Assembly (NCBI GenBank): GCA_002005505.1
Contig: KV908539.1
Coordinates: forward strand, 100,001-110,000
Source of the DNA: Botryococcus braunii
Taxonomy: Eukaryota; Chlorophyta; Trebouxiophyceae
Reading direction: 5' to 3'
Length of the DNA: 10,000 nt
Shown here piece by piece: positions 1 to 8,319 of the stretch (position 1 is its first letter; every line of letters begins with the position of its first letter). A program made the translations under genes and the position numbers. Below the pieces are notes generated by a model. That model saw nothing but the letters and a program-made list of their open reading frames with translations, was not told where the DNA came from and searched no databases.

Positions 1-350
1 TTGCTTCCTTCCATGGACTTAGAAAAGGACAGAAACTTTAGCTTTGCACTAAGGTAAATGGGAGTTTTAATTCACGAAAATGATTAAGGGGCCGTTCCAG
101 CGCTTGGGGGGTCAAGACGTGCGCGCGCAATTGGCACTTGTGTATTACGAGTTTTGAAGTTGTGAGAAAGCAAATGGGATAAATAAGTTATGTCAAGACG
201 TGCGCGCGCATGTGGCAACTTGGTATTACGAGTTTTGGGGCTGTGAGAGAGCAAGATGGGATATTAAGTCATGTCAAGACACGCACGAGTCTGCGGCACT
301 TTCCCATTCAAGTTAGTGGCTGTGAAAAAGCATATGGAAAACTAACTTAC
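1..350 (-). other. Intron after exon vi (partial)
   Basis: This is the 5' part, on the minus strand, of the intron that begins with GTAAGT at 350. It is largely filled by three tandem units of 81 bp. No continuation of the transporter (an E-T-V-K-Y-like exon) was found on either strand between 1 and 350, and positions 1-110 show nothing recognisable. Confidence 0.6.
111..350. repeat. 81-bp minisatellite, three units
   Basis: Units start with GTCAAGAC at 111, 192 and 273, a constant period of 81 bp. The first two share GTCAAGACGTGCGCGCGC and TATTACGAGTTTTG. The third is more diverged but keeps GGCACTT and GGCTGTGA followed by an AGCA-ATGG-like end. It ends at about 350, exactly at the exon vi donor. 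Confidence 0.85.
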
Positions 351-412
351 CAAAGTTAACTAATGCGTCGTTTCGACGAGCATACATGTTGTTGTCTCTC
401 CTATTCATCAAT
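351..412 (-). CDS. ABCB6-like: ABCB6/HMT-1-like ABC half-transporter, exon vi (cytoplasmic segment after the fourth helix)
   Basis: This 62-bp exon supplies the last base of a split Arg codon, 20 full codons (LMNRRDNNMYARRNDALVNF) and the first base of a codon that, in this family, is usually Glu. The pattern M-N-x-x-(D/E)-N-x-x-x-A-x-x-(D/N)-(A/S)-L-(L/V)-N-(F/Y) is the conserved element that precedes E-T-V-K-Y-(F/Y)-N in HMT-1, ABCB6 and ATM1 proteins. The acceptor is ACAG|A (AG at 414-413) and the donor is TTTG|GTAAGT (GT at 350-349), a near-consensus donor, phase 2 to phase 1. The next exon should start with two bases completing the Glu codon and then encode T-V-K-Y-like residues. No such exon is seen in 1-350, so it lies beyond the left edge, with the rest of the membrane domain and the ATPase domain. 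Confidence 0.85.
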
Positions 413-538
413 CTGTGCCCCAAAGCCCCAAAACCAAGCATTTGCGCATTAATGCTCCTGCAAAGATTCTTTGCTGGAACAGTTATCGTGACGCCTTGCT
501 TATTGCAATGGCTCTCTGCATGCAAACGAATGCTCAGG

Positions 539-606
<68 letters not shown>

Positions 607-632
607 CACACACACACACACGCACACACGCA

Positions 633-700
<68 letters not shown>

Positions 701-766
701 GGTGTGCGTGCACGAGCAGCAGGGGCGTAGCAAGCCAAATTGGGGGGGGGGGGGAGCGAGGGGCAC
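413..766 (-). other. Intron between exons v and vi (354 bp)
   Basis: This is a GT-AG intron, donor GTGCCC at 766 and acceptor GGCACAG ending at 413, phase 2. Nearly half of it is CA microsatellite (TG on the coding strand), and a 13-base G run (742-754) lies just inside the donor. Confidence 0.85.
541..696. repeat. Compound (CA)n microsatellite
   Basis: About 155 bp of CA repeat, interrupted by two extra-A slips (AACAC) and a CGCACGCACG stretch near 621-650. Reading frames through it give poly-Thr-His or poly-Cys-Val and are artefacts. Confidence 0.97.
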
Positions 767-981
767 CTTTGAATTTCATTTCGGCGCTTCGCGCCGTAGA
801 TGGTGAGGGGCACGTAGAGCACCACAGTGGACAGCAGAATGACGGCCACCCAGAAGTGGAGCTTGGTGGCCAGGTAGGTGACGCTGATGATCACATCAAA
901 CCCTTGCGGTACAATCTGAGTCAGCAGGGTTTGCAGCATGGACCTCATGGCCCACGAGCCCCTGTCCATTATCCGCATCAC
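767..981 (-). CDS. ABCB6-like: ABCB6/HMT-1-like ABC half-transporter, exon v (third and fourth membrane helices)
   Basis: This is the longest exon, 215 bp, with 71 codons plus two bases. It starts VMRIMDRGSWAMRSM, where (V/L)-x-R-I-(M/V/L)-D-R-G is a highly conserved ABCB6/HMT-1 motif that follows R-K-T-G-E. It continues with LLTQIVPQGFDVIISVTYLA, a short luminal turn (TKLHFW), and VAVILLSTVVLYVPLTIY, then GAKRRNEIQ. These are the third and fourth core helices and the start of the next cytoplasmic extension. The acceptor is GCAG|GTG (AG at 983-982) and the donor is AAAG|GTGCCC (GT at 766-765), phase 0 to phase 2; the split codon AG+A gives Arg on joining to exon vi. The first 81 bp of the exon (901-981) are the first unit of a minisatellite that runs on upstream through the intron to 1407. 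Confidence 0.88.
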
Positions 982-1407
982 CTGCAGCCGCACCGCCAAA
1001 CCCTTGCAGTACAATCTGAGTCAGCAGGGTTGTACGGCATACTTCTCATGGCCCCCAAGCCCCTGTCCATTATCCGCATCACCTGCAGCCGGACCACCAA
1101 ACCCCCTGCGGTACAATCTGCGTCAGTAGGGTTTACTTTGCTTGAGTCCCTGCCCATTATTGTTCCTATCCCTTGCAGCCACACGGCCAGACCCCCGCGG
1201 TACAATCTGAGTCAGCAAGGTTGTACAGCATACTTCTCATGGCCCAGTGGCCCCAATCCATTGTTGCCATCATCTGCAGCGTACAAACCAAGCCCCGTGC
1301 GGTACAATCTGGGTCAGCAGGGTTGTACAACATACTTCTCAAAGCCACCGAGCCCCTATCCACTATCCCCAGCATCTGCAGCCACACACCCTTGCGGTAC
1401 AATCTGG
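901..1407. repeat. Minisatellite of about 100 bp, made from exon v and its splice acceptor, five units
   Basis: The anchor ACAATCTG recurs at 911, 1011, 1113, 1202, 1304 and 1399, giving periods of 100, 102, 89, 102 and 95 bp. A second anchor, CTGCAG or TTGCAG (the minus-strand acceptor), recurs at 982, 1083, 1173, 1274 and 1376. The first unit consists of exon v 901-981 plus about 20 bp of intron. The next four are intronic and progressively diverged, but still translate on the minus strand to MRIMDRG-like, IVDRG and TMDWG remnants, each followed by an MRSM-like stretch. The exonic unit is the one continuous with the rest of the transporter. Confidence 0.9.
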
Positions 1408-1913
1408 AGAAGATATCTCTGAGCGGCTTTCCTGTCCATTGCAGAAACTCTCTGGATGCATAACTAGCCTCGGGGTAGATTAGCTAAGTATGGAAAAAAG
1501 AAGACTTGGGGATGGGTGCCTACCACAAGCAAAAGTTTGCCTCTGTACATGTCGCATACAAATCTGGGGCAAGGCTTTGCAGGACTTGTTGCCAATCAAG
1601 GCTTAGCACAAACAGGGTGTTACAATTTCTTGCAAGGGCAGGAATCTAACATGACTTCAAAAACAGCTTCGGTGGAACTCAATTGGAACAAATTAGTACT
1701 CTGACTTACAAGGGTATGGTACTTGGACACGCATTTTCCCGCAGGTACCGAACTTGGACAGACTTTGGTTCGGCTTGGTCACAATACAGCACTTTTACAG
1801 GTTGCGGCACAGAATTTGGCACGTATTTAAACAGTGCAAATTGAGCCTCTATTGCGAACATACCCATCCACGCCCCCCCCCCCCCCCAAAACGCACACAC
1901 GCGCACACGCACG

Positions 1914-1984
<71 letters not shown>

Positions 1985-2140
1985 GCACACATGTGCGCGC
2001 AAGCGCTCACAGCATTCCAATTCCCCTCCCCCTCCCCATCATCTCTCCTCCCCCTGCACCTGCCCAGAAGTCTGCAACACAAAAGTGGGCTAAAAATTGA
2101 AATGGCAGAACTTAATGCGTTTGGTGGGGCTTGAACCCAC
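982..2140 (-). other. Intron between exons iv and v (1159 bp)
   Basis: A phase-0 GT-AG intron (GTGGGT at 2140, GCAG ending at 982). On the plus strand it contains the exon-derived minisatellite to 1407, then 1408-1870 with nothing recognisable, then a poly-C run and a CA tract, then about 110 bp of unremarkable sequence up to exon iv. Confidence 0.85.
1873..1990. repeat. Poly-C run and (CA)n microsatellite
   Basis: A 15-base C run (1873-1887) is followed by a variant ACGC/CACA section and an uninterrupted CA tract to about 1980, ending in ACGCACACATG. Confidence 0.96.
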
Positions 2141-2216
2141 CTTCCCCGTCTTCCGCATCAAGTGGAAGGTCAGATCCATCTCCAGCATGTGGGACAGAAC
2201 GTCCAGATTTATCCTC
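2141..2216 (-). CDS. ABCB6-like: ABCB6/HMT-1-like ABC half-transporter, exon iv (intracellular helix, FHLxRKTG motif)
   Basis: This 76-bp exon completes the split Lys codon and adds 25 residues: RINLDVLSHMLEMDLTFHL, then MRKTGK. The family pattern is (R/I)-x-L-x-x-(L/F)-x-H-(L/M)-x-x-(L/M)-x-(L)-x-F-H-L-x-R-(K/R)-T-G-E. This is the long cytoplasmic extension between the second and third core helices; its tip contacts the nucleotide-binding domain. The one clear departure is Lys where Glu is usual after R-K-T-G; that codon is the last of the exon. The acceptor is GCAG|GAGG (AG at 2218-2217) and the donor is AAG|GTGGGT (GT at 2140-2139), phase 2 to phase 0. The donor lies inside a short perfect hairpin (2123-2141). 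Exon v continues directly with VMRIMDRG. Confidence 0.87.
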
Positions 2217-2357
2217 CTGCCAGATGGACCACATTAATAATTATGGATAATGTATGGCTTATGGTGAACGTACGTTTAACCCCGGACCGTGACAGTGTAT
2301 ATATAAAAGCAAAAGAATCATAACCGAGGTCATAACCGTAAGATTAACTACCTAGAT

Positions 2358-2646
2358 ACCTCAACTAAGGGTTGCCAAAAATAAAGCTCCAGACCAGGAA
2401 GGCACACCAGCCTGAAACCTCAACTAAGGGTTGCCACAACTTTAAACTCAACCACAAACGCTCGCCCTCCTGAAACCTGAACTCAGGGTTGCCACTCATT
2501 ATCTCGACCATGGCGTTTCGCCCTCCTGAACCCTGAACTCAGGGTTGCCACAGCTTAAAACTCGGTCAGGAAGTCTCACCCTCCTCAAACCTGAATTTAG
2601 GGTTGACAAACTTTTTAAACTCAACCATGAAGTCTCAGCCTACCCT
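2358..2646. repeat. Minisatellite of about 58 bp, five units
   Basis: Units begin with ACCT(C/G)AACT(A/C)AGGGTTGCCA at 2358, 2417, 2475, 2531 and 2589 (periods 59, 58, 56, 58). The head of each unit (about 20 bp) and the CCTCCTGAA tail are well kept; the middle diverges around AAACTCAACCA. Confidence 0.92.
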
Positions 2647-2739
2647 CTTGCCCTATTCTCACTATACCGCCTCCCATGTCACATATGGTGCCATGCAACG
2701 CATGCCCATGTGAGAATGTACGAAAAGAAAGAGACATAC

Positions 2740-2742
<3 letters not shown>

Positions 2743-2827
<85 letters not shown>

Positions 2828-2945
2828 TGTGTGTGTCTGTGTGTGTCTGTGTGTGCATGTGCGTGTGTGTGTGTGTGCGCGCGCGCTCTCTCTCTCTCTC
2901 ACTCTCTGTCTGTCTCTCTTTCTCTCTCTGCGCGCGGGGGCGCGC

Positions 2946-3029
<84 letters not shown>
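2743..3029. repeat. Compound TG / CT / CG / TG microsatellite
   Basis: A TG tract with GC and TCTG variants (2745-2878) is followed by a CT-rich tract (2885-2929), an alternating CG stretch (2930-2960) and a clean TG tract (to 3028). A purine-rich GAGAGAGGAGG/poly-G stretch follows to about 3095. Confidence 0.97.
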
Positions 3030-3030
<1 letters not shown>

Positions 3031-3237
3031 TGAAAGAGAGAGGAGGTGGGGGGGGGGTGGGGAGGGGTGCAAGGGAGGGAGGGAGGGGGAAACAGACTTC
3101 AGTCTACCGCTCAGGGACCCTTTTCTGCTCAAAAAGTTAAAATAAGTGATAAGTAATAAGTAACAAGTAATAATAACTTTTAAACCCAAAGGAAAAATGA
3201 AAATGAAAGTTAAGAAAACGTGGGGAAGCAGGCGTAC

Positions 3238-3350
3238 TTGCTGCCAGACTGGGTGACGGGAATCCACAAGAAGGTGCGTGCTTTGCCTAGAAGATCCAAC
3301 TTTGGCACGGCATTCACTGCCAAGTATGCGGCGACCCAAGGCAGCAGCAC
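3238..3350 (-). CDS. ABCB6-like: ABCB6/HMT-1-like ABC half-transporter, exon iii (second membrane helix and RTFLWIPV motif)
   Basis: These 113 bp encode 37 codons plus two bases: VLLPWVAAYLAVNAV, then a short loop, then KARTFLWIPVTQSGS. The phrase R-(T/S)-F-L-W-(I/V)-x-V-x-Q is a strong HMT-1/ABCB6 marker and separates this protein from the ABCB7/ATM1 mitochondrial exporters. The upstream hydrophobic part is the second core membrane helix. One family difference is the short loop before RTFLWIPV, where many relatives carry a glycine-rich stretch. The acceptor is ACAG|GTG (AG at 3352-3351) and the donor is AGCAA|GTACGC (GT at 3237-3236), phase 0 to phase 2. The split codon AA+G gives Lys on joining to exon iv. 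The other minus-strand frames through this stretch read through both splice sites and look like nothing known. Assignment rests on motif recognition, with phase agreement on both sides. Confidence 0.87.
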
Positions 3351-3664
3351 CTGTCCTCACCGCAGCAGTTAATGGACGAGCATAGCAGATAGTCGACACA
3401 CTGATGCTCTTGTTGGGACAAACCTGGGACATGGACAAATGGTTGACGTTGGGAACTTTGTGTATGTTTGGATGTTTGTGCATGTGAGATGATTGGGATG
3501 TCTGTGATGGACTTACGCTTCTGTTCGGATCTGAGTCTGAGCTGGGGAGATATTTGGTAAATACTTCCTCGGCTGGGGTGAAAGCTCCTGCCACCAAGAC
3601 AAAGAGGGTAAAAGAGGAACATGCCACGCCATTATAAGCAGGAGGACTACGGAGTTTTCATGCT

Positions 3665-3725
3665 GTGTATGCATCCTGTGTGACACAACCTCGAAGTTAT
3701 GTAACAGAGGACGAGGGTTCACTTC
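3665..3725 (+). repeat. Diverged third fragment of the dispersed element found in the 4.6-7.8 kb duplication
   Basis: GACACAACCT followed about 30 bases later by GGACGAGGGTTCA and a C run matches the same ordered blocks near 5332-5390 and 6904-6965. The 13-mer GGACGAGGGTTCA is identical in all three (3709, 5369, 6942), and each is followed by CCCC within a few bases. The intervening bases have diverged. Confidence 0.6.
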
Positions 3726-4240
3726 CCCAGAAGGTTCGAACCTCAGGTCATCTTTTTTTTTCCCAATATTTTTTACCTCTTTTTTTTCCCCCTTTCATTT
3801 GTTTTACCACACAAAGCCTGCCCACCAATAGCAGACTTGGTGGGCTTGACAGTAACTAGGGACAATCTTCAGCTCTTCTATATTTAACATCAAATAAGAC
3901 TCCTTTCTTTTAATCTATCCCCTTTTTGATTCAGCCTCTTTACCCTTCCCAAGCTCCCACGTTTGTGCCTTCTAGCCTTTCCTTGTAACTGATACCTTAG
4001 CCGCTCAGCCCTTCCAGCCTATCCTGTACCCCGTTATCAACCGCTCCTACTACTTCCCACTTTCCCTCCTTGACTCTTTAAGGACTGCGTCTTGCCACGT
4101 GTCGCCTCTTCTCTTGGACGGGATGGAAAAAAACTATGATTTCGTTAACTGTTCAGTAGAAGTAAACTATCAGCAAACAACGTGGTGAGTCACAGAAACT
4201 TAAAAAGCGACTGCTTTGTAGGTACGGGAATAAGGACTTA

Positions 4241-4485
4241 AGCCTCTCAAGCAGTGAGAAACTGATGAACATAGCCTTTCAACTAGAGAGAGACTGATGG
4301 GCATAGCCTTCCAGCAAGTAGGGAAGGGATGGACGTAGGCTTCCAACTAGTGAGAAACTAATGGACGTAGCCTTCAACTAGTGAGAAACTAATGGACGTA
4401 GCCTTCAACTAGTGAGAAACTAATGGACGTAGCCTTCAACTAGTGAGAAACTAATGGACGTAGCCTTCCAACTAGTGAGATATGA
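4241..4485. repeat. 31-32-bp minisatellite, eight units
   Basis: Units start with AGCCT or AGGCT near 4242, 4273, 4305, 4337, 4369, 4400, 4431 and 4462. The last full ones are nearly identical with a 31-bp period and contain CAACTAGTGAGAAACTAATG followed by GACGT. Divergence increases to the left, so the right end has been homogenised most recently. Confidence 0.93.
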
Positions 4486-4783
4486 TTTCGAGGCTTCTTC
4501 TGCAGAGAAAAAGGCAACAGACGAATGGAGAGCGGACAAACAGACATGTGCATCTAGAGATAATTCAAAGAAATGCAATCAAGATAACTCAACAAGTTGA
4601 CGTAGCGGCTGAAACTAACGAAAGGTGAACCTGCATAAGCTGGGTTAACTCTGCTGAATACCATGTTTACGAACAAGAAGTTGAACGATGTATTATTAAA
4701 GTACACATATGCAGTCAAAAACAAATACAAAATATGAAAGCGCGTGTCTCGCTCGTTCTCTCCCTCGCTCTCTGAGTCTGCGT

Positions 4784-4905
<122 letters not shown>

Positions 4906-5054
4906 GTTGTGCTGTGGCGCTTGGTCTATTGCATGAGAAATCTGAGACAGATGGGCAGCCCTTATTGGTATACTTTTCCGCACCATTTACTCTTCTCCAC
5001 AGCCCACCGCTCCCCTAAATTACCCAACTGCACTGCACAGCGCTTGGCACCCAA

Positions 5055-5109
5055 GCGCGCGCGCACGCGCGCCCGCGCGCACACACACACGCACGCGCGC
5101 GCACACACA

Positions 5110-5157
<48 letters not shown>
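5055..5157. repeat. Alternating CG followed by (CA)n
   Basis: About 50 bp of GCGCGC/CGCACGCG alternating purine-pyrimidine sequence runs into about 50 bp of CA repeat. The whole stretch strictly alternates purine and pyrimidine over long parts. Confidence 0.95.
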
Positions 5158-5159
<2 letters not shown>

Positions 5160-5413
5160 ATGGTGTTGGTGTTCTGGAACAGACTATCCGCGGGGGGGGG
5201 GGGCGGAAGCTGCTTCTATTTCTGAAATGGAAGGAAAAAACATTTGTTCTTGCCACATTCGTGCCACACGTGAGGCGCTTACACTTCATAAAAAGAAAAA
5301 TCCTATGTATGCTGTCCCATGTATGGGGGACGGACACAACCTTCGGTTTGACCTGGAGGTGAGAACCTGGACGAGGGTTCAATGTCCCCGGAGAGTCACT
5401 TTGCCTTCCTCGG

Positions 5414-5734
<321 letters not shown>

Positions 5735-6631
5735 TTCATTTTCTCCATTCTCTAAGGCCACCCCCGCCACTCTGGCTGCCCCCTGGGGGCAGAGGGGGAA
5801 GCTCAGAGTCTTCATCTTGTCCATCCCTCCACACCCGCCCCCCCATGTTTTTCCTTTCCTTTTTATGTTCTTCCCAGTTTACTCTCATGCATGTTTTCCT
5901 GGTGTGACTCCGTCTTCCACGATCTTCCAAACCTGAACCCACCCTTTTCAGAGAGTCACAAAAGCAACTATAAAAACAGTTCTGCCACTCCACATTTTTA
6001 TGTAACTTCAAAAAGTCTAGTAACATTGAAAAATTTGAAACACTTCATACTTTCACCATAGACATTTGATAAAAACATTTCATATACGAAGCACTGAATT
6101 ATAACTTTACCTTTCAAGCCCTTTGATCTGAAAGGTTCAAAACTGTTTTGGCCCCTTCTCGCATCCCACCGTTCACTAGCATCCCACCGTTCCCTAAAGA
6201 ACTTTCCATTCCACTTCACAAAGCTTAGCACACTCTCACCCCTCCCCTTCATCACGTGGCCCCCAGGATGGGGCTCGTCCAAAAAGACTTTCTCAACACA
6301 AAAGAGTCAACTAGTAAAAAAGGCAGCTGAAAGAATGGAAAATTTGAGTTTTGCATAGGCTGGGATAACTCTGCTAAAACCCCTGTTGACCAACAACCAG
6401 CAAATCAATGTACTCCAAAAGCACACATACGCAGCCACAAGGGACATAAAATGGTAATGCGTGCTTTGTGGGGGGCGTTGGGGGGGGGGGGGGTTTGCCG
6501 CTTGGTCTAATGCATGGAAAATCTGACAGATCAGGGGCCCCTAGTGTTCTGCTATTCCTCACCAGTTTTTCCCTCCACAAACCACCCCGCCACCCATTAC
6601 CACACTGCCCCGCACATCATTTCGCACGTGA

Positions 6632-6632
<1 letters not shown>

Positions 6633-6715
<83 letters not shown>

Positions 6716-6718
6716 ACC
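6633..6718. repeat. (CA)n microsatellite
   Basis: A clean CA tract with one AAAC variant near its end, in duplication copy B at the same place as the CA tract at 5104-5157 in copy A. Confidence 0.97.
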
Positions 6719-6994
6719 CCAGGTGGTGGTGGTGTTCCGGAAGAGTCTTTCCAGGGGACGGCAAAAAAGTCGGGGGCAGAAGCTGCTTCCATTTCTGACC
6801 GGGAAGGAAACAACACTAGTCTGGCCGCATTTGTGCCACATGTGAGCCGCTGACACTTCATGACCAGAAAAATCATATTTGTGCTGTCCCATGTATGGGG
6901 GTCGGACACAACCTCCGGTTTGACCTGGAAGGTTAGAAACTGGACGAGGGTTCAATATCCCCGGAGATTTGGCTGATAACACCTCAGTGTTTTT

Positions 6995-7095
6995 TGTATT
7001 TATTCATTCATATATTTATTTGTTCATTCATTCATTCAATCATCCATTCAATTATTTGTTTGTTTGTTTTATTTTATTTATTTATTTATTTATTT
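6995..7095. repeat. Tetranucleotide TTCA / TTTG / TTTA microsatellite
   Basis: Successive blocks of ATTC, TTTG and TTTA repeats lie at the place in copy B that corresponds to the pyrimidine tract of copy A. Reading frames here give Phe/Ile/Tyr-rich peptides without other support. Confidence 0.93.
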
Positions 7096-7514
7096 CCCCA
7101 CAGCCACCCCCACCGCCTCTGGCTGTCTCCTGGGGGCATACATACGGGCAAGCTCAGAGTCTTCATCTCGTCTATCCCTCCACACATTGTCCTCCTCACC
7201 ACGTTTTATTCCCTGTTCACCTTCTTGATGTTTTGATTGTAAGGCCCCGGTCTTCCACAATCTTCCAAACCAAAACCTACCCTTTTCAGAGAGTTATAAC
7301 AACAATTTTCAATACAGCTTTGCCTTTCCCTCATTTTCATTTACCTTTAGTCGAAGATTCTGAACGCAAAAAAACAACTCGAAGAGTTTGAAAAAGTTGA
7401 AAATTCTGAAAAATATTGAATAATCTGAAACTTTAAAAAGTTTCACAATTGACATCTGATTCAAGACGCCTTTTTAATTCCGTAACTTTGGAAAAATGAG
7501 GGCTTCAATGGAAA

Positions 7515-7518
<4 letters not shown>

Positions 7519-7550
<32 letters not shown>
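7519..7550. repeat. 32-base A run
   Basis: An uninterrupted A run in duplication copy B. No target-site duplication or retroelement body was seen around it, so it is recorded as a mononucleotide run rather than as a retroposon tail. Confidence 0.95.
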
Positions 7551-7551
<1 letters not shown>

Positions 7552-7868
7552 ATCCTTGCATTTTATACATAAAACAAAAAAATATAGAAATCATACTTCT
7601 ACCTTTAAACCTTTTGATTTAAAAAGTTCGACATTTTCTCGAGCCCTTCTCACATCCCACCGTCCTCCAAAGCACATCTCCACTTCACTTAGCCACTCAC
7701 ACTACCGGCATCACCCCTCCCCTTCATCGCAGAGACCCCCGGGATGCGGCCTTTCCCAAAAGACAACGACGCCAAAGAGTTGCAGCCTTCGAAGGGAAAA
7801 CCACGGAGGTTCCAAGCATTGCAAGCAGATTTCCTTATCAGCTTCAACAATAAACTCAAACATTAAGC

Positions 7869-7910
7869 ATGCTTCAATGTTGAAGCTTTAAAGCTTCAAC
7901 ATTGAAGCAT
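7869..7910. repeat. Exact 42-bp palindrome with nested hairpins
   Basis: The sequence equals its own reverse complement over 42 bases, centred on TTTAAA. Each arm is itself an inverted repeat: GCTTCAA, two bases, TTGAAGC. It can therefore form one long hairpin or cruciform, or two small 7-bp hairpins side by side. A CATCCGTCTG repeat (two and a half units) follows on the right. Confidence 0.97.
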
Positions 7911-8065
7911 CCGTCTGCATCCGTCTATCCGTCTGCATTCCATCATGCCCTCTGGGCAGGATTGATGTAATTCTTTTTCGTCAAAGAAGGGACTCCAGGT
8001 GCGACAGACAGGCAAACCACATCGCAAACCCCGGTGCAAAATAAACAGCTGGTTCAATACCCGAA

Positions 8066-8272
8066 GAAACATGTACATTAATAGCCAGCTACATGAGAAA
8101 CATGTACAGCACTAGGCCCCCACAGCAGAAACATGTCCAGCACTAGTCAGCTACACTAGAAACACGTACAGCACTAGTCGACCACACAGGAAACAAGTAC
8201 AGCACTAGTCAGCTACACTAGAAAAATGTACAGTGCTATCCAGCTACACAAGAAACATGTACAGTACTATGA
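8066..8272. repeat. 31-bp minisatellite, seven units
   Basis: GAAACATGTACA-like unit starts fall at 8066, 8097, 8128, 8159, 8190, 8221 and 8252, an exact 31-bp period throughout. The consensus unit includes GAAACATGTACAGCACTAG followed by TCAGCTACACTA. All differences are substitutions; no unit length change is seen. Confidence 0.95.
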
Positions 8273-8319
8273 ATGATTACAAACCACGCTCGGCCAACCA
8301 ATAGAAGCATGCCGAAGTG

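Larger units (their letters stand above)
2217..3237 (-). other. Intron between exons iii and iv (1021 bp)
   Basis: A phase-2 GT-AG intron (GTACGC at 3237, GCAG ending at 2217). It contains a 58-bp minisatellite near its 3' end and a 285-bp compound TG/CT/CG microsatellite in its 5' half. Confidence 0.85.
6335..7790 (+). repeat. Segmental duplication within the intron, copy B
   Basis: This is the right, head-to-tail copy of the segment at about 4615-6315, with many substitutions and indels. A G run (6480-6493) stands where copy A has a TG tract. The CA tract (6633-6718) is shared with copy A. A TTTA/TTCA tract (6996-7095) replaces the long pyrimidine tract, and a 32-base A run (7519-7550) is unique to this copy. 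The AT-rich tail with CTTTGATTT or CTTTGATCT and CACATCCCACCGT or CGCATCCCACCGT, then CACCCCTCCCCTTCATC, is present in both. Confidence 0.85.

Noticed and set aside
978..1402. Extra duplicated exons encoding several DRG-motif segments
   Set aside because: The unit length (about 100 bp, variable) does not keep the frame, the copies lack the downstream helices and a donor, and they decay with distance. They fit an intronic minisatellite better than used exons.
415..1422. Long plus-strand open frame rich in Thr-His
   Set aside because: Its first part is a CA microsatellite and the rest is antisense to exon v and its repeat copies. The minus strand gives conserved transporter sequence with matching splice phases.
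2123..2200. tRNA gene on the minus strand suggested by a perfect T arm
   Set aside because: There is no matching acceptor stem, no D arm or A box, and the anticodon-like stem has a 9-base loop. The upstream bases are a well-supported coding exon.
2338..2646. Interstitial telomere repeat, from the AAGGGTT motif
   Set aside because: AAGGGTT occurs only once per 58-bp unit and is not in a tandem 6-7-bp pattern.
2899..3627. 242-codon minus-strand frame across exon iii
   Set aside because: It is in a different frame from the RTFLWIPV reading and ends in a CA-tract translation. The conserved reading with correct splice sites uses another frame.
4241..4485. CRISPR-like array
   Set aside because: The 31-bp units are contiguous with no unique spacers; this is a simple minisatellite in a eukaryotic intron.
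7519..7550. Poly-A tail of a retroposed gene or SINE
   Set aside because: No target-site duplication, no internal promoter and no gene-like body were seen next to it. The flanks align with the other copy of the duplicated segment.
7496..7891. 131-codon plus-strand frame beginning with a Lys run
   Set aside because: The Lys run is the A homopolymer, and the rest follows the non-coding duplicated element without any recognisable domain.
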